7,857 nucleotides of DNA, taken from contig JAYVYR010000190.1 of assembly GCA_043784065.1 (NCBI GenBank), positions 1 through 7,857 on the forward strand. Direction: 5' to 3'. The DNA is from Bog-756 sp043784065 (GTDB lineage: Bacteria > Actinomycetota > Acidimicrobiia > Acidimicrobiales > RAAP-2). The translations under genes were made by a program, and so were the position numbers. Numbering within the stretch: the stretch's first letter is position 1; every line of letters starts with the position of its first letter. A model generated the notes under the pieces. That model saw only the letters and a list, made by a program, of their open reading frames with translations, had not been told where the DNA came from and searched no databases. This document shows positions 1-5,382 of the stretch, in pieces.

Positions 1-1185
1 GCCGGAGCCCGCGGCGCCGTGGGGATCAGGGATGAGGTGCGGGCCAAGGTCAAGAACTTGTCGAAGCGGGTTGGTGAGGCCAGAAAGGCCGGTGACACAG
101 CCCGGGCCGAGCAGTTGGCTGACGAAAGCCGGGCAGCGGGCGACGAAGAGCGCAAACTCAACGCTGTGACCGAATCAGCCCAGGACGAGGTCCGCCAGGC
201 GCTGCTCTATCTGCCCAATCTGCCGGCTGCCGACGCCCCCGACGGATCGGGTGCGGACGACAATGTGGAGACCCGCAGCTGGCCCGAGGTGACGCCCTCG
301 TATACGGGCGCCCAGCGTGTGCCCCACTGGGAGATCGGCGCGGAGCTGGGCCTGCTCGACATGGAGCGCGGCGCCAAGCTGTCCGGCTCCATGTTCCCGC
401 TCTATCGGGGCTTTGGGGCCCGGCTGCTGCGCGCACTTAGCTCGTTTGCTCTCGACAGCCACGCCGACGAGTTCGAGGAGGTCCGGCCGCCCACGCTGGT
501 GTTGACCGGAACCATGATCTCGACCGGGCACCTCCCGAAGTTCGAGGAGGAGGCATATCACCTCGAGCGTGACGACCTGTGGGCCATTCCCACGGCTGAG
601 GTGCCCCTGACGTCAATGTGGCGGGGGGACGTGCTCGAAGAGGCAGATCTGCCGCTCAAGCTGACGGCCGGCACCGCCTGCTACCGCCGTGAGGCGGGGG
701 CGGCCGGTCGCGACACCAGGGGTCTGCTGCGGGTCCACGAATTCGACAAGGTTGAACTCTTCGCCTACTCGACTCCCGACCAGGCTCCCGAGCTGCTCGA
801 GTCGATGGTGGCACGGGCCGAATCGCTGTTGCGTGCCTTGGGCCTCCAGTACCGGGTGCTGGATCTGTGCACCGGCGACATCGGGAACTCGGCCGCCCGC
901 ACCTTCGACCTCGAGGTCTATTCCCCGGGAGTCGACATGTGGCTCGAGGTCTCCTCGGTCAGCTGGTGCACCGACTACCAGGCGCGTAGGGCGAACATCC
1001 GTTACCGGCCGGAAGGTGGGGGCACCCCGGCGTTCGTGCACACGCTCAATGGGTCGGCCCTGGCCTGGGCGCGGATCTGGGCGGCCATCGTCGAGACCGG
1101 GCGACAGGCCGACGGCTCGGTGGTCCTGCCCGAGGTCCTCGGTCCCTACCTGCGGGGCGAGACGGTCATCCCAGCCAAGGGCTGA
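1..1185 (+). CDS. serS: Seryl-tRNA synthetase, 5' end cut by window edge
   Basis: Cytosolic class II aminoacyl-tRNA synthetase that activates serine with ATP and charges tRNA-Ser. The reading frame is open to base 1. The GTG at 19 gives 388 residues, against about 420-430 for the family, and the sequence begins inside the N-terminal tRNA-binding coiled coil, so roughly 35-45 residues probably lie upstream and GTG 19 is not the real start. Numbering from that GTG: charged coiled-coil arm about 1-65; the LPNLP linker at 65-69; the serine-binding TAE loop at 192-194; class II motif 2 at about 221-249 (CYRREAG then RDTRGLLRVHEFDKVE); motif 3 at about 337-360 (HTLNGSALAW, conserved Arg352). The active-site segment at 310-324 reads EVSSVSWCTDYQARR, where E. 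coli has EISSCSNVWDFQARR. The stop is TGA at 1183-1185. It converges with the response regulator. Identification is firm. Confidence 0.97.
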   Translation, partial: AGARGAVGIRDEVRAKVKNLSKRVGEARKAGDTARAEQLADESRAAGDEERKLNAVTESAQDEVRQALLYLPNLPAADAPDGSGADDNVETRSWPEVTPSYTGAQRVPHWEIGAELGLLDMERGAKLSGSMFPLYRGFGARLLRALSSFALDSHADEFEEVRPPTLVLTGTMISTGHLPKFEEEAYHLERDDLWAIPTAEVPLTSMWRGDVLEEADLPLKLTAGTACYRREAGAAGRDTRGLLRVHEFDKVELFAYSTPDQAPELLESMVARAESLLRALGLQYRVLDLCTGDIGNSAARTFDLEVYSPGVDMWLEVSSVSWCTDYQARRANIRYRPEGGGTPAFVHTLNGSALAWARIWAAIVETGRQADGSVVLPEVLGPYLRGETVIPAKG

Positions 1186-1191
1186 GGGTCG

Positions 1192-1223
1192 GACCGGGCC
1201 GCCGATTGACCGGGCCGCCGGTC
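1192..1223. terminator. Possible hairpin terminator between convergent genes
   Basis: The 36-base spacer between the serS stop and the response-regulator stop carries the 13-mer GACCGGGCCGCCG twice (1192-1204 and 1208-1220). The second copy is part of a perfect 6-bp stem, GACCGG (1208-1213) with CCGGTC (1218-1223), around a four-base GCCG loop. The stem would form on either transcript, so it could end both genes. It overlaps the minus-strand stop codon by two bases. There is no following U-tract, so it is not a classical intrinsic terminator; the call rests on position and stem only. Confidence 0.35.
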
Positions 1224-2037
1224 AGGCGCGGGTGGCGTCGAAGCGGTAGCCCACACCCCTGATGGTGGTGATCAGCTTGGGGGAGGAGGGGTCCTCCTCG
1301 ATATGGGTCCGCAGGCGCTTGATGTGTACGTCGAGGGTCTTCGTATCGCCGAAGTAGTCAGAGCCCCAGATACGGTCGATCAGCACGTCACGTGTCAGCA
1401 ACCGCCCGGCGTTCTCCATGAGCAGGCTGAGCAGCTCGAACTCCTTGCGCCGGAGGTGAACCTCCTCGCCTCGGATGAAGACCAGGTGGCGATCCACATC
1501 GACCTGGATCCCCCCGGCCTCGAGTACCGAGCCCGGCTCGGGCCGGTGTTCGGCTGTTCGTCCCGATGGGGCCGCCCCGGCGTCACCCCCCCGGCCGGAG
1601 CCGTTTCCGGGTGCCGGCGACTCGTCTTCACTGGGCGTGCGCCGCAGGACGGCGCGCATCCGGGCTACAAGTTCGCGCAGCCGATAGGGCTTGGTCACAT
1701 AGTCGTCGGCCCCGACCTCGAGGCCCACCACAGTGTCGATCTCGGTGCCCTTCGCCGTGACCATGATAATCGGAACCGTCGAGTGGGCCCGGATGGACCG
1801 GCACACATCGATGCCCGACAGGCGGGGCAGCATCAAGTCCAGCAGGACCAGGTCGGGCTCGACTTCGGCAAAGAGGCGCAGCGCTTCGGTGCCGTCAGTG
1901 GCCACCGTCACGTCGAAGCCCTCCCGAGCCAGTCCGATCACTAGAGCTTCGACGAACGACTCGTCGTCCTCCGCCAGGAGCACCCGGGTCTGAGTGGGGA
2001 CCTCGAGGGCCGCCTTCGCACTCTCGTCCTTGCTCAC
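1222..2037 (-). CDS. OmpR/PhoB-family response regulator, RegX3-like
   Basis: DNA-binding response regulator, output half of a two-component pair with the kinase just upstream. From GTG 2037 it has 271 residues. Receiver domain about 18-133: acidic pocket E23-D24-D25, phospho-acceptor Asp67 in LLDLMLP, Thr94 in MVTAKG, Lys116 in VTKPY. Winged-helix DNA-binding domain about 172-268, with recognition-helix region DTKTLDVHIKRLR (231-243) and the terminal wing TTIRGVGYRF. GSDYFGDTKTLDVHIKRLR closely matches mycobacterial RegX3 (GADYVGDTKTLDVHVKRLR, from memory), the phosphate-responsive partner of SenX3. Odd: a Gly/Pro/Ser-rich interdomain linker of nearly 40 residues (134-171), much longer than in RegX3. 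Start choice: GTG 2037 has AAGAG about 7 bases upstream; GTG 2073 (283 aa) is an alternative, 19 bases after the kinase stop. The open frame runs further upstream to 2205 but only inside the kinase gene. Family is certain; RegX3 orthology is likely. Confidence 0.93.
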   Translation of the reverse strand: MSKDESAKAALEVPTQTRVLLAEDDESFVEALVIGLAREGFDVTVATDGTEALRLFAEVEPDLVLLDLMLPRLSGIDVCRSIRAHSTVPIIMVTAKGTEIDTVVGLEVGADDYVTKPYRLRELVARMRAVLRRTPSEDESPAPGNGSGRGGDAGAAPSGRTAEHRPEPGSVLEAGGIQVDVDRHLVFIRGEEVHLRRKEFELLSLLMENAGRLLTRDVLIDRIWGSDYFGDTKTLDVHIKRLRTHIEEDPSSPKLITTIRGVGYRFDATRA

Positions 2038-2092
2038 GCCGACACTCTTGCCGAACTGGCGTCGCTTGGCCACTGCGAGTGGCGCAGCTCTG

Positions 2093-3331
2093 TCACGCGG
2101 TGTATTCCGGCGGGTTCGGGAGGACCAAGGTAAAGGTGGACCCTTCGCCTTCCCGCGAGTCCACCTCGACCCGACCTTGGTGGTTACTGGCCACATGGCG
2201 GACAATGGAAAGTCCGAGCCCGGTGCCGCCGGTGGACCGGCTGCGCCCGTGGTCGACCCGGTAGAAGCGCTCGAAGATACGCTCGAGGTCGCGGGTCGGG
2301 ATGCCGACCCCGGTGTCGGCTACCGAGAGACGGATCTCGCCGTCGGCCTGGGCGGCCGATACGGACACCATGGTGTCCTCGTAGGAAAAGGTCACGGCAT
2401 TCTCCAGCAGGCTGTGAATGGCGGATACCAACTGACGGCGATCACCAACCACATGGACCGGGGGATCGGGCTCGTCAAGCTCGATGGTGATTCGACGTTG
2501 CTCGGCAGCAGCGCGGACCCGCTCGACCGCCTCGGCCATGACCAGATTGATGTAGATCGGCTCGCGGGGCGGATCCTCCTCGGATTCGATGCGGCTGAGG
2601 TCGAGCAGATCGTCGATGATCCGGCTGACTCGGAACGCCTCAGCGTGGATGCGGCTGGCCAGGCGCTGGGCAACTTCGGGGTCGGGCTCCACGGTCAAGG
2701 TCTCGGCCAGGAGGCCAAGGGCGCCAATGGGGGTCTTCAGCTCGTGACTGACATTGGCCACGAAGTCGCGGCGGATCTCTTCGAGTCGGCGTCGCTCGGA
2801 TACGTCCTCGATGATGGCGATGACTCCGAGCGGCCGGCGTCCGTCGTCGATGAGCCTGGTCCGGACGGCCAGGGTCTGGCGAGGAGGCCCGTACAGATCG
2901 AGCGTCCGTTCTGCCGAGCCTTCCTGCCAGGCGTTCTCCAACAGTTCGGTCACGGCCTGGGCAGCGAGCGCGTCACCGTGCCGGTTGTTCATGAGGGCCA
3001 CGGCCCGAGCGTTGCGGAAGGCCACCTCGCCGTTCTCGTCGCACACGATGACACCTTGGGTGAGGGTGTCCAGGGCCCGCCGCAGCCGAATGGCGTCTGA
3101 ACTGGCCTCGGTCACGGCTTCGGCGGCATCGCCGGCCACTTTCTCGAGGTGGCTGAGGATGGGCTCCATGCCTCCTTCGTCGGGGGCCTCTACTCCGAGC
3201 CGGTTGGACAGGGCGGTCAGGCGCTGCTGCAAGCTGCGCCGCCCGGACCGCCGCCCGACCTGGAAGGCGACGATGACGCCGACCACTGCCACGACGCCGA
3301 CCACGATGTACCCGATCACGTAAGGCTTCAC
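2093..3331 (-). CDS. Membrane sensor histidine kinase, SenX3/PhoR-like
   Basis: Sensor kinase that autophosphorylates and should pass phosphate to the regulator encoded next. From GTG 3331 it has 412 residues. Order: one strongly hydrophobic helix at about 5-23 followed by an Arg-rich cytoplasmic edge; a helical linker about 35-85; a PAS-like domain about 86-178; HisKA dimerisation domain with SHELKTP and phospho-acceptor His196; HATPase_c with N-box Asn311, G1 DTGVGIP (339-345), F-box RIFERFYRVD (351-360) and G2 GGTGLGLSIV (368-377). All catalytic boxes are intact. The layout and the DFVANVSHELKTP and FERFYR stretches resemble mycobacterial SenX3. No extracytoplasmic sensor loop is visible. 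Start: the frame stays open to ATG 3406, but codons 3332-3406 run into AT-rich DNA with no ribosome site before that ATG, so GTG 3331 is preferred; its only SD-like sequence (GAGG) sits just two bases away, so the start remains uncertain. The stop at 2093 lies 55 bases before the preferred regulator start. Confidence 0.93.
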   Translation of the reverse strand: MKPYVIGYIVVGVVAVVGVIVAFQVGRRSGRRSLQQRLTALSNRLGVEAPDEGGMEPILSHLEKVAGDAAEAVTEASSDAIRLRRALDTLTQGVIVCDENGEVAFRNARAVALMNNRHGDALAAQAVTELLENAWQEGSAERTLDLYGPPRQTLAVRTRLIDDGRRPLGVIAIIEDVSERRRLEEIRRDFVANVSHELKTPIGALGLLAETLTVEPDPEVAQRLASRIHAEAFRVSRIIDDLLDLSRIESEEDPPREPIYINLVMAEAVERVRAAAEQRRITIELDEPDPPVHVVGDRRQLVSAIHSLLENAVTFSYEDTMVSVSAAQADGEIRLSVADTGVGIPTRDLERIFERFYRVDHGRSRSTGGTGLGLSIVRHVASNHQGRVEVDSREGEGSTFTLVLPNPPEYTA

Positions 3332-3397
3332 GGCCTCAAGTGTGGCAGGCCCCGACGCTGACGGTGACCAGCCTCGGAATGATGGCCTCAAAATCAT

Positions 3398-3427
3398 GAA
3401 ATACATCGAAATATATTGAAATTGAAT
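3398..3427. repeat. Three 10-bp-phased GAAAT repeats
   Basis: Three consecutive 10-mers on the plus strand: GAAATACATC (3398-3407), GAAATATATT (3408-3417) and GAAATTGAAT (3418-3427). The first five bases are identical in all three and the spacing is exactly one helical turn. Units 1 and 2 agree at 8 of 10 positions, units 2 and 3 at 7 of 10. A degenerate AAAATCAT precedes them at 3390-3397, and the last part also reads as a tandem ATTGAA ATTGAA (3415-3426). Such phasing puts a short A-run on the same face of the helix each turn, as in direct-repeat sites of OmpR-family regulators or in intrinsically curved DNA. Confidence 0.6.
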
Positions 3428-3444
3428 CAGTTAGTACCTAGGGT
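3416..3444 (+). promoter_or_regulatory. Candidate -35/-10 promoter for the secretion-like operon
   Basis: TTGAAA (3416-3421) matches a sigma-70-type -35 box at five of six positions. After exactly 17 bases comes TAGGGT (3439-3444), which keeps the TAnnnT core of actinobacterial -10 boxes. Transcription would then start close to ATG 3451, implying a leaderless or nearly leaderless mRNA. The -35 box overlaps the third GAAAT repeat, so a protein bound there would touch polymerase directly. Assigned by eye only. Confidence 0.35.
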
Positions 3445-3450
3445 GAGGCG

Positions 3451-3768
3451 ATGCCCAACCCCCTCGTGTCCGTTGTTGCCCACCCTTTCCTGTCCGCCGT
3501 CACCATGACGCCGGACCCGACCCAGTTGCCCGGGGGGCAGGTGCTCCAGCAGTTGACCAACGGCCTTGGCGGCTGGGCCCTGGCCCTTTCGTTGGTGGGC
3601 CTGCTCATCGGGGCGGCGGCGTGGGCCCTCGGCGCTCACAGCCAGAACTACCAGCAGTCCTACAGCGGCCGGAAGGCGGTGCTGGTGTCCGGATTCGCTG
3701 CCCTGCTGATCGGAGCCGGCCCGGCCATCGTCAACTTCTTCTTCTCCACCGGTCAGGGCGTGCACTGA
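3451..3768 (+). CDS. Small two-helix membrane protein, pilin-like (VirB2/TrbC-type layout)
   Basis: A 105-residue protein opening the secretion-like operon. A mostly polar N-terminal part (1-39, with MTPDPTQLPGG at 19-29) precedes two hydrophobic helices at about 41-61 and 76-97, joined by a short polar loop (HSQNYQQSYSGRK, 63-75). The tail is FFFSTGQGVH. A small two-helix protein directly before a TrbL/VirB6-like gene is the layout of VirB2/TrbC pilins, and the sequence style recalls small uncharacterised proteins (DUF6112-type, from memory) in actinobacterial SCO6880-type clusters. No clear cleavable signal peptide is seen, which argues against a simple processed pilin. GGGTGAGG lies just before ATG 3451, its AGG only two bases away; the next ATG (3505) has no ribosome site. 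The stop directly abuts the next start (TGA then ATG at 3766-3771). Gene call is good; function is inferred from position. Confidence 0.8.
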   Translation: MPNPLVSVVAHPFLSAVTMTPDPTQLPGGQVLQQLTNGLGGWALALSLVGLLIGAAAWALGAHSQNYQQSYSGRKAVLVSGFAALLIGAGPAIVNFFFSTGQGVH

Positions 3769-5382
3769 ATGTCCCCCCTCGTCGCCCTGCCCTCAGCTGT
3801 GTGTTCGCCGGTGACGGGAGCGCTGGGTGCCGCCGGCCTGGGTCCGGTGTGCAGTGTGGCCAACAGCGTGGCCGGCGCGGCATCCAGCGCCGCTGGATCC
3901 GTTGTGGGATTCGGGGTGGGAAGCGTGCTCGACGCGGTCAGCGGGTGGGTGACGAGCGGGGCCGTATGGCTACTCGGTCAGATCGGCGCCGTGCTGTCGG
4001 CCTCGACGGCCATCGACCTCGGAGCCCCATGGTTCCGGGCCCACTACGCCACCATGGCGTCATTGTCCGGGGTGGTGATCGTGCCGATCCTGCTGCTGGG
4101 CATCCTCCAGGCCCTCTATCGCCAGAGCGCGTCACAACTGCTGCGCACCGTGCTGGTCAACGTGCCCCTCGCCATCCTCCTGACCGCGGTATCCGTCACC
4201 TTGGTGCAGATCGGTCTGGCCGTGACCGACTCGCTGTGTGCCGCCGTGTCGGGTGGTGCAGGTGTCGACACCGGCCACTTCATGGCGACGGTGACGGCCG
4301 CCCTGACTCCGGCTGCGGTGGCTGGCCAGCCTTCGGCACCGACGTTCGTCCTGTTCCTCGGTGGGATTGCCGTGGTGGTCGGTGCCGTGCTGGTCTGGCT
4401 GGAACTGCTGTTGCGGTCGGCCGCCGTCTACGTGGCCGTCCTCTTCCTGCCCCTGGCGCTCGCTGGCCTGGCCTGGCCAGCCATTTCCCACTGGAGCCGG
4501 AGGCTGGCCGACACCTTGGCAGCCCTGATTCTGTCCAAACTGGTCATCGTGGCCGTTCTCAGCTTGGCGGTCGGTGCCCTGGCCGGTGGCACCGGATCCA
4601 CTCCATCCGGTGGCACCGGCCCTGGTGGGGGATTCGCTTCGGTGCTCGGCGGCGCGGCGCTGCTGCTGTTGGCCAGCCTGGCCCCGTGGTCGCTCTTCCG
4701 ACTGCTCCCCTTCCTCGAAGCCGGCGCCGTCGGTCATCTCGAGGGGCTGAGCCAGCGGGCCCGCCGTGGGGCCGCCACTCCGGCCACCGGGCTGGCCAAC
4801 ATGGCCTTGCGGGCCGCCGCGCCCGCATCGATGGCCGCCGGCGCCGTCGGGGTGATCGGAGCTCGGGCACTGGGGTCGCCGGGTTCAGGAGGTTCCTCCG
4901 GACCGGCTGGGACCGCAACAGGTGCATCACCCGGACCCCATCCCGGCGGCGGTGGAATGGCTGGAGGAGGGTCGTCGGTGCCAGCGTCCCCCTCGAGTGG
5001 CCCCCCTGGTGACGTACAGGACGACAGGGAGTACCTGCCTGGCAGCTCCCTCCCCATGTGGCCGACCACTCCCGGCTCTGACGTTCTTGGCCGTCAGTTG
5101 GCAGATCTTGCCGCCGGACGCAACCCCTACGCCGCTGAGGACGCCGCCGCCCTTGCCTCCGGGGGGTCCACCGGGTCCACCTCCGGTAGCCCCAACAGTG
5201 CCCCCCCGCTTGGACCCACCGTTGGAACCCCCGCCGGCCTGCGCCCGCTACGCCCTGGAGTCAGCTACGTCGGTCCCCTTCCCCGCCAGACCGGCGCTGT
5301 CCGCCCCGACCACCTCGGTCGGGACCAACTCGGTCCTGTACTCATCGGGGGCGACCAGCGACGTGACGGCGGAGCACCGTGA
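3769..5382 (+). CDS. TrbL/VirB6-like polytopic membrane protein
   Basis: A 537-residue integral membrane protein, probably the inner-membrane channel component of a type IV secretion-like complex. The N-terminal 1-80 is Ala/Gly/Val-rich with Cys12 and Cys28 and moderately hydrophobic. Clear membrane helices follow at about 98-117, 124-150, 192-214, 216-238, 253-273 and 290-312. The core VWLELLLRSAAVYVAVLFLP (209-228) and the WPAISHW (236-242) and LSKLVIVAVLSL (255-266) stretches are typical of actinobacterial TrbL-type proteins, where a hydrophobic core with a conserved Glu/Arg turn is usual. Residues from about 365 to the end form a Gly/Pro/Ser-rich tail holding one less repetitive patch (419-465, including DREYLPGSSLPMWP). 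It starts immediately after the small membrane protein's stop and its own stop overlaps the next start (GTGA at 5379-5382), indicating translational coupling. Membrane nature is certain; the VirB6 assignment rests on topology, motifs and neighbours. Confidence 0.85.
   Translation: MSPLVALPSAVCSPVTGALGAAGLGPVCSVANSVAGAASSAAGSVVGFGVGSVLDAVSGWVTSGAVWLLGQIGAVLSASTAIDLGAPWFRAHYATMASLSGVVIVPILLLGILQALYRQSASQLLRTVLVNVPLAILLTAVSVTLVQIGLAVTDSLCAAVSGGAGVDTGHFMATVTAALTPAAVAGQPSAPTFVLFLGGIAVVVGAVLVWLELLLRSAAVYVAVLFLPLALAGLAWPAISHWSRRLADTLAALILSKLVIVAVLSLAVGALAGGTGSTPSGGTGPGGGFASVLGGAALLLLASLAPWSLFRLLPFLEAGAVGHLEGLSQRARRGAATPATGLANMALRAAAPASMAAGAVGVIGARALGSPGSGGSSGPAGTATGASPGPHPGGGGMAGGGSSVPASPSSGPPGDVQDDREYLPGSSLPMWPTTPGSDVLGRQLADLAAGRNPYAAEDAAALASGGSTGSTSGSPNSAPPLGPTVGTPAGLRPLRPGVSYVGPLPRQTGAVRPDHLGRDQLGPVLIGGDQRRDGGAP

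Larger units (their letters stand above)
3332..3450. promoter_or_regulatory. Divergent control region with AT-rich core
   Basis: This is the only sizeable non-coding stretch: 119 bases between the divergent kinase and secretion-like operons, so promoters for both should lie here. Bases 3388-3438 hold 13 G/C out of 51 (about 25%) in otherwise strongly GC-rich DNA. The kinase side (3332-3387) returns to normal composition and would be an untranslated leader. It includes GGTCACC on the minus strand (3363-3369), which loosely resembles the GTTCACC core of actinobacterial Pho boxes, but one short match is weak. No minus-strand -35/-10 pair stands out, although TATATT and TATTTC hexamers occur in the AT-rich core. 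Confidence 0.7.

Noticed and set aside
1303..1944. 213-residue open frame on the plus strand, antisense to the response regulator
   Set aside because: Shadow of a complete receiver/winged-helix gene; no domain of its own.
1994..3100. 368-residue open frame on the plus strand, antisense to the kinase
   Set aside because: The minus-strand frame holds every catalytic box of a histidine kinase; the antisense frame shows no recognisable domain and is a codon-bias shadow.
3386..3450. Left boundary or attachment site of an integrative element
   Set aside because: No tRNA end, integrase or matching second copy of the AT-rich sequence is present in the window, so the composition shift alone is better explained as a promoter region.
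4583..4619. CCGGTGGCACCGG twice, 24 bases apart, each nearly a perfect inverted repeat
   Set aside because: It lies inside a Gly/Thr-rich loop of the TrbL-like gene (AGGTGSTPSGGTG) and is explained by repeated glycine and threonine codons.
3621..5012. 463-residue open frame on the plus strand overlapping the small membrane protein and TrbL-like genes
   Set aside because: It is Arg/Gly/Pro-rich, typical of an out-of-frame reading of high-GC coding DNA, and the competing frames have clear membrane helices and coupled starts and stops.
5164..5181. Tandem 9-mer GGGTCCACC
   Set aside because: Inside the low-complexity Gly/Ser/Thr tail of the TrbL-like protein; ordinary coding repetition.
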